This document shows, one piece after another, positions 16,552 to 25,189 of a DNA stretch of 64,000 nt. The position numbers were made by a program, and so were the translations under genes. Source of the stretch: Fen-1362 sp049516395 (GTDB taxonomy: Bacteria > Planctomycetota > Phycisphaerae > Sedimentisphaerales > Anaerobacaceae); contig JBEKTD010000008.1 in assembly GCA_049516395.1 (NCBI GenBank), positions 1-64,000 of the forward strand, in the 5' to 3' direction. The notes under the pieces are model-generated. The model was not told where the DNA came from. It ran no database searches and saw only the letters and a program-made list of their open reading frames with translations. Each line of letters starts with the position of its first letter. Position 1 is the stretch's first letter.

Positions 16552-17280
16552 TCAATTAACCGATATTTGTTCAACCTTGTTTACACTGCCATTAAGGTCT
16601 ATCGTAACATCCTCGAATGTCATTTCAACTCCGGCCTTTGCCAATGCCTCTTGTGCGATTCGAGTCAGGCCATGACAACAAGGCATTTCCATATGTACTA
16701 CGCTAAGGGACTTGAGTTTGTTGGCCCGCAAAATATCGGCAAGCTTTTCAATGTAGAAACGGGCATCATCAAGTTTGGGACATCCTATTACAATACTGTG
16801 GCCCCTAAGAAACCTGCTGTGGAAATCACCCATCGTAAAAGGAACACAGTCCGCGACGAGCAACAGGCATGCATCTGCAAAATACGGTGCGTGTGCGGAG
16901 ACAAGTTTAAGCTGAACAGGCCAGTGTGTCAGTTGCGATGAGACATCACCTGTTGACGAATCCGATTTTTCGGCGGTTTTTCGCAGTTGCGCGGACGCCA
17001 TACCAGGACACATAAACGGCGTCGGCTGCGGTTGTTTTATCTGGCTGAGATGCTCTTTTGTCGCTTCCTCGTCAAATGGTTTGGCTTCCCGCTGTATAAC
17101 CTTGATGGCGTTTTGCGGACAGTGACCGATGCAGGCGCCAAGGCCGTCACAATAAGTCTCGCTGACCAACTTTGCTTTGCCGTGGATTATCTTTATTGCG
17201 CCTTCCGCGCAGGCCTTGGCACAAAGCCCGCAGCCGTTGCACTTTTCTTCGTCGATAACAATTATATTACGCAGGGCCAT
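16552..17280 (-). CDS. 2x[4Fe-4S] ferredoxin-domain protein linked to Hcp
   Basis: A 242-residue protein. Residues 1-70 hold two cluster motifs: CNGCGLCAKACAEGA, and the variant CDGLGACIGHCPQNA, which replaces the usual CxxC spacing by CxxxxxC. The remainder ('FMCPGMASAQLR', 'HWPVQLKLVSAHAPYF', 'LLLVADCVPFTMGDFH', 'VIGCPKLDDARFY', 'VVHMEMPCCHGL') is a Cys-containing domain typical of iron-sulfur proteins placed beside hcp in anaerobes. It is a plausible electron donor to the hydroxylamine/NO reductase. Its perfect AGGAGG ribosome site lies in the 10-nt gap after hcp, which supports co-expression. Confidence 0.85.
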   Translation of the reverse strand: MALRNIIVIDEEKCNGCGLCAKACAEGAIKIIHGKAKLVSETYCDGLGACIGHCPQNAIKVIQREAKPFDEEATKEHLSQIKQPQPTPFMCPGMASAQLRKTAEKSDSSTGDVSSQLTHWPVQLKLVSAHAPYFADACLLLVADCVPFTMGDFHSRFLRGHSIVIGCPKLDDARFYIEKLADILRANKLKSLSVVHMEMPCCHGLTRIAQEALAKAGVEMTFEDVTIDLNGSVNKVEQISVN

Positions 17281-17290
17281 ATTGCCTCCT

Positions 17291-18949
17291 CTATTCCGCT
17301 CCGAGTATAGCTTTCAAATCTTCGTCCACAGAACCAACGGGAGCGATATTGAACTTTTCAACCAGGACATTAAGGGCGGCCGGGCTGACGAACGCGGGCA
17401 GCGAGGGGCCGAGTTTGATATTCTTTATGCCCAGATGCAGCAGCGTCAGGAGGATTACGACCGCCTTTTGCTCATACCAAGACAAAACAAGCGACAACGG
17501 TAGGTCGTTTACGCCGCACTTGAATGCCCCCGCCAGGGCAACGGCTATCTGAATAGCAGAGTAGGCGTCGTTGCACTGGCCGCAATCGAGCAGGCGAGGT
17601 ATGCCGTCGATATCGCCAAAATCGAGTTTATTGAAACGATACTTGCCACAGGCCAACGTGAGGATAACGCAGTCATTGGGAACTTTCTGGGCGAATTCGG
17701 TGAAGTAGTTTCTTCCCGGTTTTGCGCCATCGCAGCCGCCAATGAGGAAGAAGTGCCTGATTTTGCCCGCCTTTACCGCATCGATTACCTTGCCTGCAAC
17801 GCTCATAACGGTATTTCGGGCAAAGCCGATTGTTATGGATTTCGCAGGAGCATCCTCTGTAAATCCCGGTGCAGCCAGAGCAGCTTTAATGACTGGGGTA
17901 AAATCTCCGTTTGAGATATGAGTAACACCTGTCCAGCCGACGACGCCGGAGGTAAAGATTCTCGATTTATAACTGTCTTTTGGTCTTTGCAGACAGTTGG
18001 TAGTCATCAGAATCGCGCCTGGGAAAGCATCGAATTCGTTTCGCTGGTCCTGCCATGCGCCGCCATAATTGCCGACGAGGTGCTTATATTTTTTCAAACC
18101 TGGATAAGCGTTGCAGGGTAGCATTTCGCCGTGAGTGTAAACATTGATGCCTTTGCCCTGGGTTTGTTTTAGCAGCTCTTCGAGGTCTTTGAGGTCGTGG
18201 CCCGATACAACGATACACTTGCCTTTGACGGGGGTAATGCGAACCTGTGTCGGCTCCGGATGGCCATAAGTGCCGGTATTGCCCGCGTCGAGCAATTCCA
18301 TCGCCTTGAGATTAACTTCACCTACCGCGAGAGCTGTCTGGAGAAGTTCGCCAATATCGGTCGGCTTCTGAGTAAGCCGGTCGAGTGTTTTGTGAATAAA
18401 CGCGTAAATAGCGTCATCTTCTTTTCCGAGAATCTGGGCATGGTCGGCATACGCGGCAAGCCCTTTGAGTCCGTAAACAATCAGCTCCTGCAAGCCGGCG
18501 ACATCGGGGCCAAGCTCGTTGATTTTATCCTGTACGCCGACAAGGGTGCCGGTTTCAACCAGTGCATCCAAATCATCAAGATTAGTCCACCACCGGGTTT
18601 CGCAGGGCAATTGTTCTACTTTTTTGCCGGAGCGTTTGCAGGCAGCTTCGTAAAGCGATTTGGCTCTCTCTTTTACCGAGGCCGCTTCTCTCAAAAACCC
18701 TTGAAAACGGGCTGGGTCAAAATCAACGTTTGTTAGCGTGCTGAACATCGCTTTGACCGTGAAAACATTTAAAGCTTTATCGACACTGCCCAATTGTCTT
18801 GCGCGATTGGCATAGCGTGAAAGGTCCTTTAACGCATAAATCAAAAGGTCCTGCAGGGCAGCCGTGGTCGGCTCTTTGCCGCAAACCCCCAAAACGGTGC
18901 ATCCGGTGCCTTTCGCCGTTTGTTCACACTGATAACAAAACATACCCAT
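17291..18949 (-). CDS. hcp: Hydroxylamine reductase / hybrid cluster protein
   Basis: A 552-residue Hcp (prismane protein). The N-terminal cluster motif CYQCEQTAKGTGCTVLGVC has C-x2-C-x8-C-x5-C spacing, typical of the anaerobe-type class. Further landmarks of the hybrid cluster are 'VVSGHDLKDLEELL' (about residue 245), 'THGEMLPCNAYPGL', 'TTNCLQRP', 'GGCDGAKPGRNYFTEFA' and 'LACGKYRFNKLDFGDI'. Hcp reduces NO (and hydroxylamine in vitro) with electrons from a dedicated iron-sulfur donor, here probably the next gene. GGAGAT lies eight bases upstream of the ATG. Expression under an Rrf2-type regulator is expected from operon order. Confidence 0.96.
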   Translation of the reverse strand: MGMFCYQCEQTAKGTGCTVLGVCGKEPTTAALQDLLIYALKDLSRYANRARQLGSVDKALNVFTVKAMFSTLTNVDFDPARFQGFLREAASVKERAKSLYEAACKRSGKKVEQLPCETRWWTNLDDLDALVETGTLVGVQDKINELGPDVAGLQELIVYGLKGLAAYADHAQILGKEDDAIYAFIHKTLDRLTQKPTDIGELLQTALAVGEVNLKAMELLDAGNTGTYGHPEPTQVRITPVKGKCIVVSGHDLKDLEELLKQTQGKGINVYTHGEMLPCNAYPGLKKYKHLVGNYGGAWQDQRNEFDAFPGAILMTTNCLQRPKDSYKSRIFTSGVVGWTGVTHISNGDFTPVIKAALAAPGFTEDAPAKSITIGFARNTVMSVAGKVIDAVKAGKIRHFFLIGGCDGAKPGRNYFTEFAQKVPNDCVILTLACGKYRFNKLDFGDIDGIPRLLDCGQCNDAYSAIQIAVALAGAFKCGVNDLPLSLVLSWYEQKAVVILLTLLHLGIKNIKLGPSLPAFVSPAALNVLVEKFNIAPVGSVDEDLKAILGAE

Positions 18950-19001
18950 AAAATATCTCCTTCAATCTCGCTTCGATTTATTTTACTGTTTTATTGCCTC
19001 A

Positions 19002-19352
19002 TCATGCCCGAATCATTGTAAGCAGCATTTTGAATTTTCCCTCGGCGGCGACCGCATGAGGAATATTCGCGGGCATAATAATCAGCTCGCCCGCAGAAAC
19101 ATTTATTTTTTCGCCCCCTATTGTCAACAACGCCCTGCCGTCGAGAACCTGCACAACCGCGTCATACGGCGCTGTATGCTCACTCAGTCCCTGCCCCTCA
19201 TCAAAGGCGAACAACGTAATTGTTCCGACGGGCTTATCGATTATGGTTTTACTTACTACCGAGTCGTCGGCGTAATCAATAAGTTGCGCCAAAACCACGG
19301 GTTTTGCCAGACAGGTTTCCAGAACAGACGAATTACGTTTCTTTTCGTTCAT
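19002..19352 (-). CDS. Small cupin-domain protein
   Basis: A 116-residue single cupin barrel. 'GTITLFAFDEGQGLSEHTAP' supplies a partial first cupin motif with one His and Glu, and 'GELIIMPANIPHAVAAEGKF' the second with PxxxPH. Such small cupins bind a metal or small ligand, and they often sit with Rrf2/Hcp genes in anaerobes. The true function is unknown. Its ATG overlaps the Rrf2 stop (ATGA at 19349-19352), indicating translational coupling. Confidence 0.88.
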   Translation of the reverse strand: MNEKKRNSSVLETCLAKPVVLAQLIDYADDSVVSKTIIDKPVGTITLFAFDEGQGLSEHTAPYDAVVQVLDGRALLTIGGEKINVSAGELIIMPANIPHAVAAEGKFKMLLTMIRA

Positions 19353-19789
19353 TTTTTGCTCCCGCCGCGTTTGCTTTTTGCCGGCTTTTTGGCCCCGTTT
19401 GTATCCGCCAACTGCTTCAAAGTAAGGCCGTCAAGAAACTCATTGATTTTGCCCTGGAGACGGGCTAATTCCGGGCTTATAGTGCAGCAACGAGAGAGAC
19501 GGCAAAGTTTGCAATTATTGAGCCGGACAGGCCCCTGAATGGTCTCGACCAGCCGGCGTACGGTAATCTTTGACGGATTTTTGCAAAGTATAAACCCGCC
19601 TGATGGCCCCATTGTGCTTTTTACAATCCCGGCTTTATGAAGACGCTGCAAAAGCTTGCAGGCAAGCTCATAAGGTATTTTCTGCCTGTCCGCAATTTCT
19701 TTAGTAGAGACCGGCTCACCACCGAACCTGCCTGCCAGCTCCACGGCAGCCCTTAACGCGTAATCCGTATTTCGCCTGATAATATCCAT
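19349..19789 (-). CDS. Rrf2-family iron-sulfur transcriptional regulator
   Basis: A 146-residue Rrf2-family regulator. The winged helix is 'NTDYALRAAVELAGRF', 'VSTKEIADRQKIPYELACKL' and 'GIVKSTMGPSGGFILCKNP'. Cluster-ligand cysteines lie in 'NNCKLCRLSRCC' (about residues 92-104), the site where NsrR/IscR/RsrR bind Fe-S. It therefore probably senses NO, iron-sulfur status or redox and controls its own operon, including hcp. The C-terminal tail (KKPAKSKRGGSKK) is lysine-rich. It is first in the leftward operon, with AAGGA before the ATG and a consensus promoter plus dyad directly upstream. Confidence 0.93.
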   Translation of the reverse strand: MDIIRRNTDYALRAAVELAGRFGGEPVSTKEIADRQKIPYELACKLLQRLHKAGIVKSTMGPSGGFILCKNPSKITVRRLVETIQGPVRLNNCKLCRLSRCCTISPELARLQGKINEFLDGLTLKQLADTNGAKKPAKSKRGGSKK

Positions 19790-19811
19790 ACTTTCCTTAA
19801 GATTAATAACT

Positions 19812-19848
19812 ATAGGACTAATATAGTCCTATTTAATACCGGTGTCAA
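19812..19848 (-). promoter_or_regulatory. Consensus promoter with embedded Rrf2 operator dyad
   Basis: On the minus strand, TTGACA (19843-19848), a 17-bp spacer and TATATT (19820-19825) form a near-ideal housekeeping promoter. The -10 hexamer is buried inside a perfect 9-3-9 inverted repeat (19812-19832) with core TAGGACTATATTAGTCCTA. A bound dimer would block RNA polymerase, so this reads as an autorepression site for the Rrf2 regulator 23 nt downstream. Confidence 0.82.
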
Positions 19849-19903
19849 CGCAAAATAGTTCGTTTTTTTATAATTTTTTTTAATTCAATAACCGCGCTGG
19901 TTT

Positions 19904-21637
19904 TCAACCCGACACGACAATCTCGCCGGCAGACGAAATACGAATCTGTTTTTTGAGTCCCTTCGATGAATCGAAACGGTATTCGCCTGCTCCTTTCAGA
20001 ACTACACTATTGCCGGCAACGGCAATCTCGATATTTTCATTTGGGGATTTCTGGTGAATGACGTTAGCCAGAAGCAATGCCTTTTCGAGGCCGTCGCCCC
20101 TGTGGTAATTTGCGACCTCATCGGGCTGGGCAAGACGTTTGCTGTCGTAAATCGAAACACCGTCCATTTTTTGCAGAAGCCCATAGACAGCATCGGGCGA
20201 TATTGACCGGGCCATCTCCAGCGAGACAGGATTTCGTTCGATAACCGCCTTAAGAAAAGGCGTCCAGTCACAGGTCTCCATATCACGATAAGCATAAAAG
20301 GCAAGGTCAGCGGTTACGCTTTGGCCGCGGAGATTTTGCAGGTAATCGATAATTTTGTCGCGCGTCCAGTCAACGTCAATTTCAATGGCTGGAGTCGTCA
20401 GATAACTTTTTTCGGGCGAAGGCAGTTTCGGCTCACAATGAACAAAATCGGCAAGCTCATCGACAAACTTCTTAACATCCGGCATAAACGGCTGGAGGAA
20501 TCCGGTTATCGCCGCCCTGCCCTCGTCGGTTCGGACATCAATTTTCTTTTTGGTTATAAAATCACAGATAAAATCGCAGCGGACTCTGCCTGGAATTTCC
20601 TTGGAGACAAAATCCTCGTCCATCACCTCCGCCAGCAATTTTTCGTGCGTGCTATCGGCAATACGGTAATCGCTGCCGTGCTCATAACTGAACAATATTT
20701 CGGCTTTCAAAAACTGTGGGTGGCCGTGGCAATCCCGGCAAAGCTGGAAGTATTTTTGGTAAGACGAATTACTCCTGAGATAGTTGGCGAAAACAACCAG
20801 CGAAAGCTCACTGGATAAATATGAGCTAAGCTGCTTTATGAAATACCCGTAAACATCAGGCTTTATCGTAGCTTTCTTGTAAAAACAATGAATGTGGCCG
20901 GAAGAATGGGCAACAATTGTTACATTTTCGTTGCGAAGCGCACGCTGGGCCTTGCCTGAGATTTCGGTGCCGTTAAACCACATCGCCTTTGTTACGAGGC
21001 GCCGGTTATTGGTCAGGACGCCGTCGCGGATATCGATGAAATTCTGCGAATGTAGCGGCGTTAATATCGCGTAGATATTCTCAAGCGGTATGCCGCAAAC
21101 AATAAACGCTGCGGCCGCATACAGCGCAGACAGCGAGACGCACTCGCCGGCTTTTTGGGAATAGTTTGGCTTGTGAACGAATGCTTCCATCGCCTCAACT
21201 GTTTCGGTCTTCCAATAGGGAATAACGTCGGTATCGTATTTATCCAGGCCGAAGTGCTTTCGTATATCCACGTCGAAATAGTATTTGTCGCCCTCGTAGC
21301 CGAAGAGGCCGTTGCTTTTGGCAACGTCTTCGGGTGAAACAAATTTGGCAAAACGACCCAACTCCCTTGTTTTGCTCGTAAGCCCCCAGGTTTCCAAATC
21401 AAGGTTGAAATCGTATTCGTCCATTATGAACTGGCGTAGTCGCAGAAGTTTTTTGAAGCTGTCCTTGCCTTTGAGTTTTTTGAAGCAGTCCTCTTCACGC
21501 CACTTCCAGACAAGCGGACTCATTATATTTGCCAGAATCAGTGCGTAGAACAATTCCGGGAACACAAAAACTTCCATATCCGAAAGCGTTACGGCTGAGC
21601 TGTATTTTTCAAGGTCTTCAGGTCTAATCTTCGTCAT
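19904..21637 (-). CDS. Uncharacterised protein with transglutaminase-like core
   Basis: A 577-residue soluble protein of unknown function. Its middle (about residues 170-260) has a Cys-His arrangement reminiscent of transglutaminase-like thiol enzymes: 'AGECVSLSALYAAAAFIVCG', then 'PLHSQNFIDIRDGVLTNN', then 'VTIVAHSSGHIHCFY'. I propose Cys in GECVSL and His in PLHSQNF as catalytic candidates. A second cysteine pair ('LCRDCHGHPQFL') may bind metal. The start is ATG 21637, overlapping the previous stop as TAATG, with AGGAAGGA upstream; an in-frame GTG at 21664 would overlap that gene further. The tight coupling to a TIGR02757 protein suggests a joint role. Confidence 0.72.
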   Translation of the reverse strand: MTKIRPEDLEKYSSAVTLSDMEVFVFPELFYALILANIMSPLVWKWREEDCFKKLKGKDSFKKLLRLRQFIMDEYDFNLDLETWGLTSKTRELGRFAKFVSPEDVAKSNGLFGYEGDKYYFDVDIRKHFGLDKYDTDVIPYWKTETVEAMEAFVHKPNYSQKAGECVSLSALYAAAAFIVCGIPLENIYAILTPLHSQNFIDIRDGVLTNNRRLVTKAMWFNGTEISGKAQRALRNENVTIVAHSSGHIHCFYKKATIKPDVYGYFIKQLSSYLSSELSLVVFANYLRSNSSYQKYFQLCRDCHGHPQFLKAEILFSYEHGSDYRIADSTHEKLLAEVMDEDFVSKEIPGRVRCDFICDFITKKKIDVRTDEGRAAITGFLQPFMPDVKKFVDELADFVHCEPKLPSPEKSYLTTPAIEIDVDWTRDKIIDYLQNLRGQSVTADLAFYAYRDMETCDWTPFLKAVIERNPVSLEMARSISPDAVYGLLQKMDGVSIYDSKRLAQPDEVANYHRGDGLEKALLLANVIHQKSPNENIEIAVAGNSVVLKGAGEYRFDSSKGLKKQIRISSAGEIVVSG

Positions 21638-22533
21638 TACCAGTCCTTCCTGCTGCGGCACCACGGCAGCAATTCACAGATGTTACACTGTTCCCGGTAC
21701 TTGCCCGTGCAATCTTCGAGTATGCCGATGCGAGAAAGAGCAAAATCGTATTTTACGGGGTCGTCCGGCGAAATCAGGGCAAAGTTACGCGTTATTTCAA
21801 CGGCGGTTTTCAAAGAAACATTTTTATGACTATGAAAGCCAAGAATCCTGCAAAGCCGGGCGATATGAACATCGACGGGGATAATCAGCTTCGATTTATC
21901 AACCGAGCGCCAAAGGCCCGCGTCAACGTCATCGCTGCGAACCATCCAGCGGAGAAACAGGTTAAGCCTTTTGGCCGCTCCGCCTAAGCTGGGGCCAGCG
22001 AGAAGAAATGCGAGTCCTTTCGATCGATGCCCCTGATGTGTCATACGATGCTTATCCAAAAGCGAATCGCAGAAACGCATCAGTGCAAAAATCGTATTTT
22101 CGTGGGCGGGACTAAAACCAAGCATAAAATACTTTTCGATACTGCCGTGTTCTGCAAGCACGTCTTTCAGCAGCGTAAGCAAGTCGGATATGTCGTTACC
22201 GGTATTGAAACGGTGCTTGAAATCCTCAAGCGACACCCGGTCTTTATTCGTGAAATTGAACGCAAATTCACAAGGACTGTTGCCCATTCTGCCAAACAAA
22301 TCATTCAAATCGTTCTGAATCTGCTCAACTCTGCCATAAGCGAGACACGCGGACAAAAGACCGACTATTTCCATATCCGCGGGATTATTGTATCGGTAAA
22401 TAAATTGCAGCGGGTCGGGCTTGATTAACTCTTTACGATTGTATTTTTCATACAGCCCTTCGAATAATGCCCTTAGCTTTTCGGGTTTTGCCGCAGAGGC
22501 ATCAGCCGGTGAATTAGCAGTCACTGTTTTCAT
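21637..22533 (-). CDS. TIGR02757 (DUF2400) family protein, HhH-GPD-like with C-terminal Cys cluster
   Basis: A 298-residue member of the TIGR02757 family, which has no proven function. 'FIYRYNNPADMEIVGLLSAC' opens the family core. 'KSKLIIPVDVHIARLCRILG' resembles the HhH-GPD glycosylase helix-hairpin-Asp region. The C-terminus 'DCTGKYREQCNICELLPWC' gives C-x6-C-x2-C-x5-C, the spacing of the [4Fe-4S] loop of endonuclease III/MutY proteins. This suggests a DNA repair or nucleic-acid binding role, which would fit an oxidative stress operon. ATG 22533 is preferred over TTG 22578, which would overlap korB. AGGAG lies 10 nt upstream. Confidence 0.85.
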   Translation of the reverse strand: MKTVTANSPADASAAKPEKLRALFEGLYEKYNRKELIKPDPLQFIYRYNNPADMEIVGLLSACLAYGRVEQIQNDLNDLFGRMGNSPCEFAFNFTNKDRVSLEDFKHRFNTGNDISDLLTLLKDVLAEHGSIEKYFMLGFSPAHENTIFALMRFCDSLLDKHRMTHQGHRSKGLAFLLAGPSLGGAAKRLNLFLRWMVRSDDVDAGLWRSVDKSKLIIPVDVHIARLCRILGFHSHKNVSLKTAVEITRNFALISPDDPVKYDFALSRIGILEDCTGKYREQCNICELLPWCRSRKDW

Positions 22534-22552
22534 TAACTCACGACTCCTGCGA

Positions 22553-23422
22553 TTAGCCGGCGACCCGGAATTTTCCAATAAGCATTCGTAATCGATTCAT
22601 ATCCGGCTCTCTTTCAAACAACGGCCGATTATCCTGCTGATAAATCCCAACATTATCCTCGAATGTGCTCTTGTTGGGGTTGATATAAAAAATTCCCAGC
22701 GGCAGTTTGTCCGTTTCGAGAGCCCTTTTGAAAGCAGCCGAACGGTCGCGCGGGTCATAAGAATCCTCAAGATAATAAGTGTGCTCCTTGAACCACTGCC
22801 ACGTATTTATTTTGTTAAAAGTAACGCAGGGCTGGAATATATCGACTAAGGCATACCCCTTGTGCGTAATCGCCTTTTTGAGTATTTCTTTTGTCTTGTC
22901 GGCGTCGCCAATAAATGCCCTTGCGACAAAACCGGCATCGAGGGCAATCGCAACAGCCAATGGGTTAAACGGCTCAAGTGTAACACCAGCGACCTGAACG
23001 GGGGTCTTGAACCCGAGCTGGCTGGTCGGGGAGGCCTGTCCCTTGGTAAGGCCGTAAACCATATTGTTGTGGACGATATTTGTGATGCCGGGATTTCGCC
23101 TGATGGTGTGAATGAAGTGATTGCCGCCCTCGCCGTACATATCACCATCACCGCTTTCCGCGATAACGGTCATCGAGGGATTGGCCGCCTTAATGGCGGT
23201 AGCGGGCGGGAGGGCGCGGCCGTGCAGACCGTTGAAAAAATTCGTCTTCAGGTAATGCGGAATCTTGGCTGCCTGCCCTATGCCTGAGACCATAACAAGC
23301 TTTTCGGGAGCGATATCAAGTTCGGCAAGGGCCTTTTTGAGCACGTTGAGAATGCCGTAATCGCCGCAGCCCGGACACCAGGCGATATCAATTTCACCCA
23401 TATCGAAAACATTCGTATCCAT
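22553..23422 (-). CDS. korB: 2-oxoacid:ferredoxin oxidoreductase, beta subunit
   Basis: A 289-residue thiamine-diphosphate subunit. 'WCPGCGDYGILNVLKKAL' is the KorB N-terminal cysteine motif, and 'ESGDGDMYGEGGNHFIHTIR' and 'NNMVYGLTKGQASPTS' form the TPP/Mg site. With the alpha subunit it oxidises 2-oxoglutarate (or another 2-oxoacid) to acyl-CoA and reduces ferredoxin. It begins 7 nt after korA. In this operon it would supply low-potential electrons that can pass to rubredoxin-type carriers. The exact 2-oxoacid cannot be read from sequence. Confidence 0.92.
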   Translation of the reverse strand: MDTNVFDMGEIDIAWCPGCGDYGILNVLKKALAELDIAPEKLVMVSGIGQAAKIPHYLKTNFFNGLHGRALPPATAIKAANPSMTVIAESGDGDMYGEGGNHFIHTIRRNPGITNIVHNNMVYGLTKGQASPTSQLGFKTPVQVAGVTLEPFNPLAVAIALDAGFVARAFIGDADKTKEILKKAITHKGYALVDIFQPCVTFNKINTWQWFKEHTYYLEDSYDPRDRSAAFKRALETDKLPLGIFYINPNKSTFEDNVGIYQQDNRPLFEREPDMNRLRMLIGKFRVAG

Positions 23423-23429
23423 AAAAACC

Positions 23430-25157
23430 TCACTTCAGGATTTTTTTCAACGCGACAGTTACTTCCTCGACCGAAAATTGCAGGCCGCTGTATTTCAAAA
23501 TTTTGTGTTCGATATCGAAGCCGGCATGCAATTTTATCAACTTGGCAAATTGGGCGGTGGCATTGCCCTCGACGATAACGACCCGTTTTGCCTTAGACAG
23601 ATAATCCGCGGTTTGCGGGTGCAGCGGATAAACCTGGCTATAATGTAAAAGAGAAGTATCGGATTTACCTAAAAGCTCAATCGCCTCTTTGATGACAGGA
23701 TAAGTCGAACCCCAGCAAACAACGAGATTTTTGTATTTGCCATTTGGATAAAGCTGCGGTTCGATAACCTCCGCTTTGGCAGATTCGAGTTTTCGCAGTC
23801 GCTTATCAACCATTCTTGTCCTAAGTCCCAAATCCTCCGTTATATGTCCCTCGGCGTCGTGCTCGTCGCTGTCCACACAGACCAGGCCCTTTCCAAAGCC
23901 GGGAATGCCGCGAGGCGATATGCCATCGGGGGTGATTTCGTAGCGTTTGTAATCGGCAGCGGTTTTGACAACATATTTTTCGACTTTGACTTTCGACACA
24001 TCAAAGGCAGCGGTATTGTAATAAGAATCAACGAGATACTGGTCGCTGAGAATAAATACCGGCATCTGGAATTTGTCGGCAAGATTAAACGCGCGGGCGG
24101 TAAGATAAAATGCCTGCTCAAGCGTACCCGGCGCAAAAATGATTCTGGGAAACTCGCCGTGGCCTGCGTAGAGCACAAGCTCTATATCGGCCTGCTCGGT
24201 CCGGGTGGGTAATCCTGTCGCCGGAGCAGGTCTTTGACCCAAACTAATCACCACAGGCGATTCGAGCATACCCGCCAAGCTCACACCCTCGACCATCAGT
24301 GCAAAGCCCCCTCCCGATGTTGTTACCATTGCCCGTGCGCAGGAGTACCATGCGCCAATCGCCATATTTATCGCGGAGATTTCGTCCTCCGCCTGTTCAA
24401 CGATTATTCCTGAATCACGCCCGTGTTTTGCCATAAAACTAAGTACAGACGTCGAGGGCGTCATCGGATACGCGGAAACAAAATTGCACCCCCCCGCCAT
24501 AGCGCCAAGCCCTATTGCATCGCCGCCGCTCGGTATAATCTGGTCATTAACACCTGCGTCCCGACTGATATTTATTTGGATACCGGCTCTGGCCGCCAAG
24601 TCCTTAGCAAGTCGAAAGCCGGCTTCCGCGGCTTTAACGTTGTTAGAAATAACATCCGCGGCCTTTGTGGAAAACGCACGTTTTACGTATTCGCAAACTT
24701 CGTCGAGCTTCATTCCAAGCAATCCCGCCAACGTCCCCGTAGCGACAACATTGGAGTAAATCTTGTTGCCGAGGTCGTTGGCGATTTTAGTAAAAGGCGT
24801 CTCGACGAATTTTAATTTACCCCCGGAGACCTCATCGCCCAGCAATTCCGCTTCGCCGATAATCACCGTGTCCGCGGAAATCCTGTCCCGCAGATGCGAT
24901 ATCGCGCCCTTGTTCAACGGAACAAGAATATCTATACGGTCAATATAAGCAGAAACCGGCTTGGAGCTAACTCGTATCTCCGTGGAGTTATTGCCTCCCC
25001 GAACGCGGGACATATACTCTTTTGTAGCAAAAACGTTATAGCCGGCAAGTTTCAGCATACCGGTCAGGATGCCCTCGACTGTTTGTATGCCCATACCCGC
25101 CTGACCGCACAGAACTATTGAAATGCCTTGTGCTTTGATATGCTTCTCCCGCACCAT
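23430..25157 (-). CDS. korA: 2-oxoacid:ferredoxin oxidoreductase, fused gamma-alpha subunit
   Basis: A 575-residue subunit in which the gamma domain (about residues 8-190, 'VLCGQAGMGIQTVEGILTGM', 'STEIRVSSKPVSAYIDRIDI') precedes the alpha/pyrimidine-binding domain ('GGDAIGLGAMAGGCNFVSAYPMTPST', shown as a landmark near residue 215; 'VEQAEDEISAINMAIGAWYS'; 'TTSGGGFALMVEGVSLAGML'). This gamma-alpha fusion is the usual form in KorAB of anaerobic bacteria. There is no ferredoxin-like delta domain, so external ferredoxin is the acceptor. It follows a ferritin-like gene by 32 nt in the leftward stress operon. Confidence 0.92.
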   Translation of the reverse strand: MVREKHIKAQGISIVLCGQAGMGIQTVEGILTGMLKLAGYNVFATKEYMSRVRGGNNSTEIRVSSKPVSAYIDRIDILVPLNKGAISHLRDRISADTVIIGEAELLGDEVSGGKLKFVETPFTKIANDLGNKIYSNVVATGTLAGLLGMKLDEVCEYVKRAFSTKAADVISNNVKAAEAGFRLAKDLAARAGIQINISRDAGVNDQIIPSGGDAIGLGAMAGGCNFVSAYPMTPSTSVLSFMAKHGRDSGIIVEQAEDEISAINMAIGAWYSCARAMVTTSGGGFALMVEGVSLAGMLESPVVISLGQRPAPATGLPTRTEQADIELVLYAGHGEFPRIIFAPGTLEQAFYLTARAFNLADKFQMPVFILSDQYLVDSYYNTAAFDVSKVKVEKYVVKTAADYKRYEITPDGISPRGIPGFGKGLVCVDSDEHDAEGHITEDLGLRTRMVDKRLRKLESAKAEVIEPQLYPNGKYKNLVVCWGSTYPVIKEAIELLGKSDTSLLHYSQVYPLHPQTADYLSKAKRVVIVEGNATAQFAKLIKLHAGFDIEHKILKYSGLQFSVEEVTVALKKILK

Positions 25158-25189
25158 ATCCGTATTCGCCCCTCTTCAAATATCGCCCA

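Noticed and set aside
19857..19885. T-rich stretch beyond the transglutaminase-like gene as a terminator
   Set aside because: The T run is on the plus strand while both neighbouring genes read leftward, and only a 4-bp stem is nearby.
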